Assembly: GCF_036625195.1 (NCBI RefSeq)
Contig: NZ_JAZKUG010000001.1
Location: forward strand, 4,464,001 to 4,528,000
DNA length: 64,000 bases
Reading direction: 5' to 3'
From: Accumulibacter sp.
GTDB taxonomy: Bacteria > Pseudomonadota > Gammaproteobacteria > Burkholderiales > Rhodocyclaceae
Below are positions 18,101 to 26,836 of the stretch, piece by piece. The notes beneath the pieces were generated by a model. The model saw nothing but the letters and a program-made list of their open reading frames with translations. It was not told the DNA's origin and made no database searches. The position numbers were made by a program, and so were the translations under genes. Position 1 is the stretch's first letter, and every line of letters begins with the position of its first letter.

Positions 18101-20738
18101 GCTCGGAAATGTCGATCCCGGCCCCGACCAACATGGGCTGGCCGCCCATCTCGATCCGCCGACCAGTGAAGTAGTACGGGATGCGACGACCGTCCTTGGT
18201 CACCAGTTCGGCCTCGGCAGTACTTTCGCCCTCGGCGAGCGCCCGCCGGATGCGCTCCGCAACATGGCTTCGGCCCTCACCTTCAAACAGGTCCAGGGCG
18301 TTGATTTGCGCCAGTTCATCAGCGCTGCGACCGGTCACATCCTCGAAACTGCGAGTCCAGAAGTGGAAATCGCCACTGGCACCGATGGCATACGAAATGC
18401 CAGGTATGGATTCCAGAAAGGTGTCGCGGATTCGCCGTTCTTCCTGCAATGCGGTCTCGGCCTTCTTGCCCAGCGTGATGTCGTCATAGACTCCAAGTAC
18501 GCCGACCACGGCACCCCGTTCGTCCCGCAGTGGTACCTTAGACGTCCTGAGAATGATCGTCTGGCCGTCCGGCGTCGTTTGCGGTTCCTCGAAATTCAGC
18601 CTGGAGACGCCGGACGCCATGATCTGGCGGTCGTCGGCACGATATCGCTCAGCCTGATCGGCCCATCCCATGTCGGAATCCAGCCGGCCGACCACCTCGT
18701 CGGGGGTGACCTTGCCGGCGTCAGAGGCAAACAAGGGATTGCAGCCGAGGTAGCGCGAATTCCTGTCCTTCCAGAAGATGCGGACGGGAGCCGAGTCGAG
18801 GACGGAGCGGAGAAGGGTCTGCGCTGTGGCGAGATCCTGTGCCGCACGCTGTTGCAGCGTGATGTCCTGCACGGTACCGAGCCCGCGCAACACTCTGCCG
18901 GCAGCATCCTGCTCGATGACGGCCCGTTCGCGCACCCAGCGCACTTCGTGGCCGACCACGATGCGGTGCTCGATGTCGTACGGTGCGCCGGCGAGTGCGG
19001 CACTCCATGCCGCACGCACGCGCTCCAGGTCATCCGGATGGACGCTGGCGAGGAAGCGATCGAGGGTCAGCGGAGCACCGGAGGCGATGCCGAAGATGCG
19101 ACAGGCCTCTTCCGACCATTCGAGCCGGTCGACGTCGATGTCCAACACCCAGCTGCCGACACGAGCGACGGCCTGGGCACGCTGCAGCGTTTCTCTGCTC
19201 TCCCGCAGTTCATCCTGCTGGCGGCGTAACTCGCTGATGTCCTGGGCAATGCCCAGCACGCCGATGACGCTTCCGTCGGTCCGGCACATCGGCGTCTTGG
19301 TAGTCATCAGCAAGGCTTGGTGCCCGTCGCTGGCATAAGTGATCCACTCTTCATTGACCGTCGGCTTGCCGGCCTGCATCGCGGCACGGTCATGGCCACG
19401 AAAAAACTCGGCAAGCTCCCGGTCCATGAAATCGTGATCGGACCTGCCGACGATTGCCGCTTCAGGGTGCCCGAAGAAGCGCTCGAACTCGGCATTGCAT
19501 GCGAGGTATACGCCGTCCGGATCCTTCAGCCACACCAGGTTCGGGATCGTCCGGACCAGGGCTTTCAGGAAGCCGCGTTCACTTTCCAGGCCATCCAGGG
19601 CGTCCTGGAGGCGTCCGGCAAGCCGCTTGTGGTCACTGATGTCGATGAGCGTGCTCTGTATGCCGACCACGCTACCGGTGGAGTCAGTCAGTGGGCACGA
19701 ATTGTTGAGAACGGTGATGATGGCGCCGTCCTTGCGTCGCAACTTGTGCTCGCAGTTGACCAGGCGACCTCCACCGAGCAACTGCTCGTGCGCCGGCAGG
19801 ACCGAGGCCGGGTCAGCGTCCACGTCCGGGATGCTGAGGGACAGCAACTCATCCCGACTGTAACCCAGAAGTTCGAGGCCGGCCTGGTTGCTGTCGCGGA
19901 AGCGCTTGGCGTTGTCGAAAACGTAGATCGCCGTCACCGCCTCGTCGAAAATGCCGCGATACTTCTCCTCGCTGCTCCGCAGCCGGCTTTCGGCGAGCTT
20001 GCGACCGCTGATGTCGCGAGCAATGGTGACCGCGACGTTGCGGCCGCCTATCCGGCCATGCCGGATCGTCACTTCAGCGTCGTAGACTGAACCGTCCTTG
20101 CGAATATAACGGGTTTCGGCCGTGCAGACGGTCGCCGGCGACGGCACACAGCGGACGCCAGGATCGGCTTCGGACAGGTTGACATCCCAGTCCCATGGGT
20201 GCTTGCCCGGCAGCTCGGACGCCTCGTAACCCAGCATCGATGCAAAAGCTTCGTTGGCTTCCAGCACGGTGTGGGTGTCGTCGCAGACGCAGATGCCGTC
20301 AACCGTGTTCTGCAGCAGCGCGTGGTACCAGTCCGCCGCGCGGCGAAGGGCATTGCCAGCCTCCTTGTCGACGGCCACATCGCGGAACTCCCACAACACC
20401 AGGGACCCGCCGCCGCTTTCGAGGAAACTGCCGGAAATCAGGTGCGGAACATTGCCGCGCGGGGTCAACAAATGCGCTTCGACCTCGCTCACCCGCCCAC
20501 GGCGATCGAGCTCGGCGAAGCAGCCGTCGCGCTCGTCGCTGCGCGCCCAGACGCCCAGTTCCATCAAAGCCCTGCCAATGGCGTCTTCACGACCGATACC
20601 GGTGGTGCGCGTCCAGGCATCGTTGACGTCGACGATCCGACCCGTTGCGGCGCCGGTGAGCACCATCCCGCTACTCGCGGCGTCGAAGATCGCCCGGTAG
20701 TCGATGACGAAGGGCGAATCGGGTTTCGGTGTGCTCAT
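15141..20738 (-). CDS. Hybrid sensor kinase: nine PAS, HisKA/HATPase, REC, HPt, REC
   Basis: This soluble 1865-residue phosphorelay protein lacks evident TM segments. I count nine PAS/PAC modules by their repeating IFD...NxA...GY/GR-R patterns, from residue about 12 to 1165. HisKA follows with phospho-accepting His1186 (MSHEIRTPLNAILG), then HATPase with N and G boxes (NAVKFTDRG, GTGLGLALTKRLVEMMGG). A receiver with Asp1481 (LILMDMQMPEMDG), an HPt with His1634 (IAHSLKGAA) and a second receiver with Asp1797 (LVLLDVMMPEIDGYEV) complete it. The order allows His-Asp-His-Asp relay within one chain, with an output still to be found: no DNA-binding or cyclase domain is fused and no neighbouring regulator is seen. 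The many PAS domains suggest redox, oxygen or ligand integration in the cytoplasm. Confidence 0.95.
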   Translation of the reverse strand: MSTPKPDSPFVIDYRAIFDAASSGMVLTGAATGRIVDVNDAWTRTTGIGREDAIGRALMELGVWARSDERDGCFAELDRRGRVSEVEAHLLTPRGNVPHLISGSFLESGGGSLVLWEFRDVAVDKEAGNALRRAADWYHALLQNTVDGICVCDDTHTVLEANEAFASMLGYEASELPGKHPWDWDVNLSEADPGVRCVPSPATVCTAETRYIRKDGSVYDAEVTIRHGRIGGRNVAVTIARDISGRKLAESRLRSSEEKYRGIFDEAVTAIYVFDNAKRFRDSNQAGLELLGYSRDELLSLSIPDVDADPASVLPAHEQLLGGGRLVNCEHKLRRKDGAIITVLNNSCPLTDSTGSVVGIQSTLIDISDHKRLAGRLQDALDGLESERGFLKALVRTIPNLVWLKDPDGVYLACNAEFERFFGHPEAAIVGRSDHDFMDRELAEFFRGHDRAAMQAGKPTVNEEWITYASDGHQALLMTTKTPMCRTDGSVIGVLGIAQDISELRRQQDELRESRETLQRAQAVARVGSWVLDIDVDRLEWSEEACRIFGIASGAPLTLDRFLASVHPDDLERVRAAWSAALAGAPYDIEHRIVVGHEVRWVRERAVIEQDAAGRVLRGLGTVQDITLQQRAAQDLATAQTLLRSVLDSAPVRIFWKDRNSRYLGCNPLFASDAGKVTPDEVVGRLDSDMGWADQAERYRADDRQIMASGVSRLNFEEPQTTPDGQTIILRTSKVPLRDERGAVVGVLGVYDDITLGKKAETALQEERRIRDTFLESIPGISYAIGASGDFHFWTRSFEDVTGRSADELAQINALDLFEGEGRSHVAERIRRALAEGESTAEAELVTKDGRRIPYYFTGRRIEMGGQPMLVGAGIDISERKLAEARLQESEARFRHLFESSPDAAWILEGHRFIQANAAAIRLFGKTQEADFFDIHPGELSPEYQPDGESSRLKAERLMEQADRTGVHRFEWVHKRSDGMDFDAEVTLSAMEFSGRRALHAVIRDVTERKAAEKALHRLNEELGSRVRQNTADLEASYAKLRDTEFAMDKVGIGIHWVDYVTGRFIHVNQFAAEVLGYTREELLQRTVSEIDRNFPEPAFREINERIRQQGFLKFETEQTRKDGSRVPVEMTVYYHPEAGDAPSRMISFMLDITERKQAERDLRAAKVAAEEASTAKSAFLANMSHEIRTPLNAILGLNHLMQADTMTPEQVERLKKMEVASRHLLSIINDILDLSKIEAGRLEIEADNFHLSAVIDNVASIIRESVRGKGLDLEVDPDGVPLWLRGDVTRLRQSLLNLASNAVKFTDRGSIVIRAVLLESRGEALQVRFEVADSGIGLTQEQHALLFESFRQADSSTARKYGGTGLGLALTKRLVEMMGGEVGVDSTVGHGSTFWFSVTLQRGHGPMPMTDKADTMQAAELRLRKGHRGARLLLAEDNPINAEVVTQIIHAAGLDVAVAENGRVALEMVGEQRFDLILMDMQMPEMDGLAATRAIRCISTYATTPILALTANAFAEDRRACLESGMSDVLTKPVDPALLYDALLRWLPGAVRHPEDTAALQGTTATTPLAADLDVLRSLPGIDVERGLLFLNGRADSYWRLLGQFVRVHEPDLVALDARLAAGERAAAGRIAHSLKGAAATLGLLAIADLATRLDACLKEDQILERDGELVRRLSAELAAAWHQLLVAVPMPTDAAVKASDDRARPEQPGQALRPTLGARDSGPPAGRETKLSPPSADSARTDDRKIILLVDDTAESLRAIGSLLQPHYRVRVANGGAAALGAVRRPPYPDLVLLDVMMPEIDGYEVLRRLKAAPETAGVPVILLTVTDPQGDEAYPCDLGAVGYITKPVVPALLLASVRTQLA

Positions 20739-20974
20739 CTACCTCGGCATGACCCAACGCTTCTTCTGTTCGGCACATGCAGGCGGCCCACGTCCTGATG
20801 TCCCGCAAAGCCCCTACAACAGCTCATGTATTGGATTCTACATGCAAATTGCCCACTCGGGGCGATGATCCCGGCAAGTCGTTGGCCCTATGGTGAACAG
20901 ACCGATGGATCATCGTTCGCGCAATCGATATGCCCCGGCGCCTTCGCCCGACCGCCACGCAGTAATCCGCAGCG
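20739..20974. other. Intergenic region between kinase and cti
   Basis: It contains the 5' leader of the hybrid kinase (read leftward) and the 3' end of cti. No gene, hairpin with T-run or convincing promoter was found. Confidence 0.4.
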
Positions 20975-23323
20975 TCAGCGGTTCTCCAGCCGATTGTAGT
21001 CCAGCAGCCCGGCAGTCAGCGGCGCCAGCTTCAGGTGCGTCGCCTGCAGTTCGTCGCTGTATTTCCAGAAGGCCGGATCGCTGCGGCGAACGGCGAAGCG
21101 GTCGGCGAGCACGCGGTAGTCTTCCTCGCTGCCGAGTTGCCCGATGGTGCGCGCCAGCTCGCCGATCTGCGGGCGCTGCACACGGTAGATGGCGTTCGGA
21201 TAGGCGCCGACGAAGCCGCGGGCGACGCTCAGCGTGTTCTCCTCGGGCAACAGCTCGCGACCCTCCCGCAGCAGGCTCGAGACGTTGCTGTGGCCGGTGT
21301 TGCGCAGCAGGGTCACGTAACGTGCTGCGCGCGCTCCGTCTTCGATGCGCAGGATCACCAGTTCCGGCAGCCAGGACAGCGCCGGCCCGCGGACAGCGGC
21401 AAGAAGTGCGAGATCGGCCTGCACGGCGGCATCGCCGACTCCGCCGAGTTCGTGGCGACGGTCGGCTACCGGCGCCAGACGCTGCTGCAGGAGGCCGAAG
21501 AACTCGCGCCGCGCATCGCCGCTGCGGAAAGGAATGCCGCTCTCGACATCGAAGCGTGCCAGGCTGCCATAGACATGCTCCCTGACCTCGTCGCTGGCAC
21601 CGCGATACCAGTAGTCGCGTACGGCCAGACGCTGGTCCGGCGGCAGGAAGGAGAGGAAGTTGAACTCGCCCTCCATGCGCAGGAAATCCATGTACAGGCG
21701 TGACAGCAGTTGGTGACCGACGTTGCCGTAGACGTCGAAGCCGGCGACCAGCAGGTAATGGATCCGTTCCAGCAGGGGGTAGCCGATCACCCAGCCGGTC
21801 TTCGGCACCTCGCCAACCAGCCCCTTGACCACCGTGGCACTGTCGAAGTGGCGGAAAACGGTCAGCGCCGCGTTCGGGTTGCTGCCGTCGCCGTTCCAGA
21901 TCCAGTTCAGGTCCGGCCGGCCGCGCTGGCTGGAGCGGCTCGCGAGGTAGGCCGACTTGTCCTGCAGGTATTTTTCTTCCTTCTTCGCGTACTCACGCCA
22001 CGGGCCGATGATCCCGGCGTCGCTACCCTTCGCCGTTGGCAATTCGAGGACCCTCGACTCGCGCTCGAGGAACTCGTCGGCCGCCTGACCGGAGCCATCG
22101 TTGGCAAGGAAAAAGACCCAGAAGCGATCCTGGATGACGTTCAATGCCACCTGACCGCGGCACACCGGCCCCTTGATGAAGCCCATGATCGTGAACTCGG
22201 CTTCGTCGAGCATGAACTGGTAGCGCGCACGCACCGGCAGGTCACGGAAGGTGACGAAGGGATTGGCACCGGCAGCGAGTGAGTATGGAGGCAGTTCGTC
22301 GACAGGGTAATCAGGCTGCAGGAACAGCTCCCGCCAGCGCGCCATGCGCTTCTCGCCGAGGGCGTAGGGCATGTGCGTCTTGTCGACGATGGTTTCCCTC
22401 TCGCGCTCCAGGCGATAGTGGAAATCCTCGCCGCCGGGGTCGTCGTACGGTCGCCGGCTGGCGATCGGCTCGATCGGCTGCCCCGGTGGCGTGCGCGACC
22501 GCACGAGCCGAAAGAAGTGGTGCTGCGGGTCGCCGTCGAAGTACAGGTGGGCGAGGAAGAGGTGCTCGTAGATGTAGCGGCTGACCAGGCGCTCCTTGCG
22601 CGAACCACCATTGAAAAAGCGTTCCCATTCGGCGACCTGCCGCTCGACGGCAGCCGGCAATGGCGGCAGCCCTTCGAACGGCCCCCCCTGCTGCAACCAG
22701 TTGCGCAGCGTCGCTAATTCGGCGTCGCTCAGCCCCGGCAGACCGAAGGGCATCCCCCACAGCGGGTTGGCGGCGGCGAAGGCGTCATATTCCTCGATCC
22801 GCGGGCACTGCTGCGCGCGGTCGAGCGAGAAGTCGAAGGTCGCCGGGAGCACCGCCATTTCCGGCAATGGGTGGCTGTGCTTGAGCTGCAGCGCGCGGTA
22901 GATGACGCTCGCTGCCAGATTCGCCGCCGGCGTCTCCCCGCGCTCATTGAGTACCGGGTAGAAACCCCGCTGCCGCCACTCCGATGCCTTGCCGGCGTCG
23001 ACGAACAGTCGCGAAGGTGCCGCCTCGCTCAGACGCCCACCGTCGTATACCAACTCGTCGCTGGCGCCGCGGGCGATTCCCTCCCAGGCGCCGAGCTTCA
23101 GCTGGCAAGGTGCGTCGTAGCAGGCGTGACAGACGACACAACGACGCTCGATAATCGGCTGCACGTCGGCATGATAGGAAAGGCCGCCGCTCGGCGCCCG
23201 CGGGACATCGAAGCGCTGCGGCTCGGCGGGACCGTACCGCTGGTCGAGCGTGTGCCGGCTGATGACGGTACAACCACTGAGCAAGGCGAGCAGCAGTGGC
23301 AGGAGGCTCCTGACGAGGGTCAT
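20975..23323 (-). CDS. cti: Fatty acid cis/trans isomerase (lipoprotein, c-type heme)
   Basis: This periplasmic enzyme of 782 residues converts cis- to trans-unsaturated acyl chains in membrane phospholipids, a rapid response to solvents, heat or osmotic stress. The ATG at 23323 gives a lipoprotein signal (LLPLLLALLSGC). A heme c site C62-V-V-C65-H66 is followed by Cti family sequence to the end (GGEDFHYRLERERETIVDKTHMPYAL, GFDVYGNVGHQLLSRLYMDFLRMEGEFNFLSFLP). The open frame extends upstream to 23866 but that portion is implausible. The gene is divergent from the AsmA-like gene. Length matches the family. Confidence 0.95.
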   Translation of the reverse strand: MTLVRSLLPLLLALLSGCTVISRHTLDQRYGPAEPQRFDVPRAPSGGLSYHADVQPIIERRCVVCHACYDAPCQLKLGAWEGIARGASDELVYDGGRLSEAAPSRLFVDAGKASEWRQRGFYPVLNERGETPAANLAASVIYRALQLKHSHPLPEMAVLPATFDFSLDRAQQCPRIEEYDAFAAANPLWGMPFGLPGLSDAELATLRNWLQQGGPFEGLPPLPAAVERQVAEWERFFNGGSRKERLVSRYIYEHLFLAHLYFDGDPQHHFFRLVRSRTPPGQPIEPIASRRPYDDPGGEDFHYRLERERETIVDKTHMPYALGEKRMARWRELFLQPDYPVDELPPYSLAAGANPFVTFRDLPVRARYQFMLDEAEFTIMGFIKGPVCRGQVALNVIQDRFWVFFLANDGSGQAADEFLERESRVLELPTAKGSDAGIIGPWREYAKKEEKYLQDKSAYLASRSSQRGRPDLNWIWNGDGSNPNAALTVFRHFDSATVVKGLVGEVPKTGWVIGYPLLERIHYLLVAGFDVYGNVGHQLLSRLYMDFLRMEGEFNFLSFLPPDQRLAVRDYWYRGASDEVREHVYGSLARFDVESGIPFRSGDARREFFGLLQQRLAPVADRRHELGGVGDAAVQADLALLAAVRGPALSWLPELVILRIEDGARAARYVTLLRNTGHSNVSSLLREGRELLPEENTLSVARGFVGAYPNAIYRVQRPQIGELARTIGQLGSEEDYRVLADRFAVRRSDPAFWKYSDELQATHLKLAPLTAGLLDYNRLENR

Positions 23324-23566
23324 GGCGACATTTCCCGGACAACAGGCCGCGCCCGCGAACGGGCGACTTCTGGCAAGGAACGAAGGATAGCGAATGCAGT
23401 CGCCACTCCGCCAGCCCGAGGGACGGTGATCCGCAGGCGGAACGAGCAAAAGCGCCTGTTTACCGCACGCCCGCATGCAGTTTCCACGATAATAGCGACA
23501 GGAGGAAAGCGAACATGCGGGATTCCGAACGAGCCCGGCAACTGCCCTGACGGTCCGGCTGACAGA

Positions 23567-25480
23567 ATGGCCTCTGAACAGCTCGACCCCACCCTGGTCT
23601 TTGCCAGGACCGCTGCCGGCGAGGAAGCCATGGCGCAGCGGACGCGGGTCGTCCAGCGCAACGTCCGCATGGTGCTCATCCTCGTCGACGGCAATGCGAC
23701 GGTTGCCGACCTGTGCGAGAAGACGGGCAACGTCCAGCTCACCGAAAATGCGCTGGTCGAGCTGGAATCCGATGGCTTCATCGAACGCCGCGCCGAGACG
23801 CGGTCGGTCTGGCGACTGACCGGCAATGCGGCCAGCCGCAAGCAAACGACGCAGCCGCGGCCGCACTCCGACTTCTCGACCTTCGGGTCGAGCGGTCTGT
23901 CGACACCGGCGAGTTCGCCCCTTTCGGGCACACCGGAAACGCAGATCATTCCTTTCCCGAATGTGCGGCCGGGCAGGACGACACCGCTGCCGGATACGTC
24001 GGCGCCGAGCACCCTGACGCCAAGCACCCTGACGCCGAGCACGCTCGGCCCTCCCACGCCGACGACGGGCGCAGCCAGTTCCTCCCTCGCAGCGGACGAT
24101 CTGGCAGCGGAATCGCTGGCGTCGCCAGGAACTGCGAGCGACGACCGGCCATCGCTCCTCGCGCGCCTGCGGGCACGCCTGGCACCGGGCCCGAGGGATT
24201 CAAGCACCGGGCTCAGGCCAGTCCGCAGGAGCCGACAGCGCCGAACGCTGACCTGGCCCCTGGCCACCCTGATCGGACTGGCGCTTCTCGCAGCCGCCCT
24301 GTCCCTCGGCGTTCTGCTCTTCCCCTATGGCATCTATCTGCCCGAGGTCGAAGCGGCCCTCGCCCAGAGCAGCGCTCGGCCGGCGCGAATCGCTGCCATG
24401 CGCGTTACCGTCTATCCCCGACCGGGATTGCTGCTCGAGCAGGTGCGGCTGGGTGAGGATGGCGCCACCGACCAGGTCAGCATGGCTTCGCTGCGCCTGC
24501 GGCCGGAGCTGCGCAGCTTGCTCTCGCCACAGATCGTCTTTGGCGAGGCAGAGCTGATCGGCATCACGCTGTCGGCCGCAGCCCTGGACACCTTGGCGCA
24601 GGCGCTCGATGCGTCGGCCAACGCGCCGGCACGGGCCCGCGTCGTCCAGGTTTCGCTCAGCGAAGCCGGGATCGCGTTCGGCGACCTCGTCTTCACCGGC
24701 CTTGCCGGTCGGTTGCAGCTGTCCGCCGATCATCGGCTGCAGTCAGCCTTGCTGCAGTCGCCCAGCAAGAACCTGCTGGTCGAGCTGCAACCGGCGACCG
24801 GTGGAGGGATGAACGTCAAGCTCGAAGGAACCGCCTGGCGACCGGAGCCGAAATCTCCCTATCTGTTCGATTCGCTCGACCTGCAGGGACGGATCTCCGG
24901 GCCCGAATTCCTGATCGACCGCGTCGAGGCACGCATCTTCGACGGCGTGCTGCGCGGCAACAGCGCCCTGCGCAGCGGCAGCAAGGCCGCTGTGACCGGC
25001 GACCTTTCTTTCGAACGGATCAATACCGGCGCGCTGGCGGCAGCCCTCGGCTTCAACGGGCGCATCGGCGGCGAAGCCAGGGGCAGGTTGAGTTTCTCGA
25101 CCAGCGCCGACAGTCTGCCGAACGCCGTCGCCCGGCTGCAGGCCAGCGGCAACTTCACCATCCACCGCGGACACCTGGGCGGCCTTGATCTGGCCGAGGC
25201 GGTGCGCCGTTTTTCGGTGGTACCGCTGACCCTTGGCGGAGCAACCCGCTTCGAGGAGTTGTCTGGCATCCTCACGCTGACCCCGAACGCGCTGCGTCTG
25301 TCGCGTCTCAGCCTGACTGCCGGGCTGATGCAGGCGAACGGTCAGATCGAGATCGGCCGCGACCTGCAACTGCGGGGGCGGATGGATGTCATGATGGCGC
25401 GCCGACGCGCCGATCATACGGCCATGCCGGTGCTGATCAGCGGGGCCCTGGAGTCACCGCTGACCCAGACGGCGCGCTGA
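23567..25480 (+). CDS. Winged-helix/transmembrane/AsmA-like fusion protein
   Basis: This 637-residue protein has four parts. Residues 1-90 look like a cytoplasmic winged helix (LVDGNATVADLCEKTGNVQLTENALVELESDGFIERRAETRSVWRL). Residues 91-225 are a Pro/Ser/Thr-rich linker with a STLTP tandem repeat. One TM helix lies at about 229-255. From about 270 to the end is an AsmA/TamB-like periplasmic region (VYPRPGLLLEQVRLGEDG..., SGPEFLIDRVEARIFDGVLRGNSAL..., GGATRFEELSGILTLTPNALRLSRL). AsmA-like proteins act in envelope lipid traffic or outer-membrane biogenesis. Coupling that to a cytoplasmic helix-turn-helix-like domain by one TM helix is unusual and recalls ToxR-type layout, but DNA binding is inference. 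It has the start ATG at 23567 and is divergent from cti. Confidence 0.72.
   Translation: MASEQLDPTLVFARTAAGEEAMAQRTRVVQRNVRMVLILVDGNATVADLCEKTGNVQLTENALVELESDGFIERRAETRSVWRLTGNAASRKQTTQPRPHSDFSTFGSSGLSTPASSPLSGTPETQIIPFPNVRPGRTTPLPDTSAPSTLTPSTLTPSTLGPPTPTTGAASSSLAADDLAAESLASPGTASDDRPSLLARLRARLAPGPRDSSTGLRPVRRSRQRRTLTWPLATLIGLALLAAALSLGVLLFPYGIYLPEVEAALAQSSARPARIAAMRVTVYPRPGLLLEQVRLGEDGATDQVSMASLRLRPELRSLLSPQIVFGEAELIGITLSAAALDTLAQALDASANAPARARVVQVSLSEAGIAFGDLVFTGLAGRLQLSADHRLQSALLQSPSKNLLVELQPATGGGMNVKLEGTAWRPEPKSPYLFDSLDLQGRISGPEFLIDRVEARIFDGVLRGNSALRSGSKAAVTGDLSFERINTGALAAALGFNGRIGGEARGRLSFSTSADSLPNAVARLQASGNFTIHRGHLGGLDLAEAVRRFSVVPLTLGGATRFEELSGILTLTPNALRLSRLSLTAGLMQANGQIEIGRDLQLRGRMDVMMARRRADHTAMPVLISGALESPLTQTAR
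24004..24048 (+). repeat. Three 15-bp tandem repeats encoding a Ser-Thr-Leu-Thr-Pro linker
   Basis: Units at 24004, 24019 and 24034 (GCCGAGCACCCTGAC type) encode repeated PSTLT in the linker of the fusion protein. The third unit has drifted. Confidence 0.8.
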
Positions 25481-25534
25481 CGACCCGCGGCCGACAGACT
25501 GGTGGGGTGAGGCTGGCGGCCGCTTGTGGGCGAG

Positions 25535-26737
25535 TCAGAGCACCGTCGCGATGGCCTCGGCAACGTAGCCGACGTTGCGCGTGTTCAGCGCCGCCAGACA
25601 GATGCGGCCGGTGCTGACAGCGTAGATGCCGAATTCATCGCGCAGGCGGTCGACCTGCGCCGGGTTCAGGCCGGTATAGGAAAACATCCCGCGCTGCCGG
25701 TTGATGAACGAGAAGTCGGCACCGGCACCGCCACCCTGCAGATGCTCGACGAGGCTGCGTCGCATGTCGAGAATGCGCTGGCGCATCTGCGCCAGTTCGT
25801 CCGCCCACAACCCGCGCAGTTCGGCGCTGGCAAGAACCGCCGCCACGATGGCGCCACCGTGCGTCGGCGGATTCGAATAGTTGGTGCGCACCAGGCGCTT
25901 GATCTGCGAGAGCACGCGTGCCGTCTCGTCGCGACTGGCGGTGACCACCGAGAGCGCACCGACCCGCTCGCCATAGAGCGAGAACGACTTCGAGAACGAG
26001 CTGGCGATCAGGAACTGCAGACCCGAGGCGGCGAACAGGTCGAGGGCAACGGCGTCCTCACGGATGCCGTCGGCGAAGCCCTGATAGGCGATGTCGATGA
26101 ACGGGACCAGACCGCGTGCCGCGACGATGTCGATGACTTCGCGCCACTGTGCGGCATCGAGGTCGGCGCCCGTCGGGTTGTGGCAACAGGCGTGCAGGAC
26201 GACGATCGATCCTGCCGGCAGCGTGCTCAACCCCGCCTTCATCGCGGCGAAGTCGACGCCACGTGTCGTCGCGTCATAGTAGGGGTACGAGTCGACGCGG
26301 AAACCGGCAAACTCGAACAGTGCGCGATGGTTTTCCCAGCTCGGATCGCTGATGTAGACCGTCGCCCCTGGCAGCAGGCGGCGCAGGTAGTCGGCACCCA
26401 CCTTGAGGCCACCAGTGCCACCCAGCGCCTCGATGGTCAGGACACGGCCTTCGCCGAGCAGCGCCGACTGCTCGCCGAAGAGCAGTTTCTGCACCGCCTG
26501 GTTGTAGGCGGGCAGACCATCGATCGGCTGGTAGCCGCGTGGCGGCAGCGCCTCCAGGCGCACCTTCTCGGCGAGTTTCACCGCCGCCAGCAGCGGCACC
26601 TTGCCGCTGTCGTCGAGATACACGCCGACGCCCAGATTGACCTTGCTCGAGCGACTGTCGGCATTGAAGGCCTCGGTCAGGCCGAGGATCGGGTCACGTG
26701 GAGCCATCTCCACGGCAGCAAAGATCGAAGCGGTCAT
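25535..26737 (-). CDS. tyrB: Aromatic/aspartate amino acid aminotransferase (class I)
   Basis: This PLP enzyme of 400 residues has the PLP-binding Lys250 in ASSFSKSFSLYGERVGALS. N-terminal MTASIFAAVEMAPRDPILGLTEAFNAD and HACCHNPTGADLDAAQW are typical of the AspC/TyrB group, which moves amino groups between aspartate or aromatic amino acids and 2-oxoglutarate. Whether aspartate or tyrosine/phenylalanine is preferred cannot be read from sequence alone. The ATG at 26737 has GGGAAGAAC upstream. It is divergent from uvrB across 99 bp, which must hold both promoters. Confidence 0.93.
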   Translation of the reverse strand: MTASIFAAVEMAPRDPILGLTEAFNADSRSSKVNLGVGVYLDDSGKVPLLAAVKLAEKVRLEALPPRGYQPIDGLPAYNQAVQKLLFGEQSALLGEGRVLTIEALGGTGGLKVGADYLRRLLPGATVYISDPSWENHRALFEFAGFRVDSYPYYDATTRGVDFAAMKAGLSTLPAGSIVVLHACCHNPTGADLDAAQWREVIDIVAARGLVPFIDIAYQGFADGIREDAVALDLFAASGLQFLIASSFSKSFSLYGERVGALSVVTASRDETARVLSQIKRLVRTNYSNPPTHGGAIVAAVLASAELRGLWADELAQMRQRILDMRRSLVEHLQGGGAGADFSFINRQRGMFSYTGLNPAQVDRLRDEFGIYAVSTGRICLAALNTRNVGYVAEAIATVL

Positions 26738-26836
26738 GGTCTGTTCTTCCCGTAGTGATGGGTCAGGAGGCCGAGGCCAATGGCGCACCCGCTCGCAGTG
26801 ACGACCGGTGCGCACAAAAAAACGTAAAATTCTAGC

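Noticed and set aside
23324..23866. N-terminal extension of the cti frame
   Set aside because: It has no export signal and runs through the divergent gene; the ATG at 23323 gives a proper lipoprotein signal.
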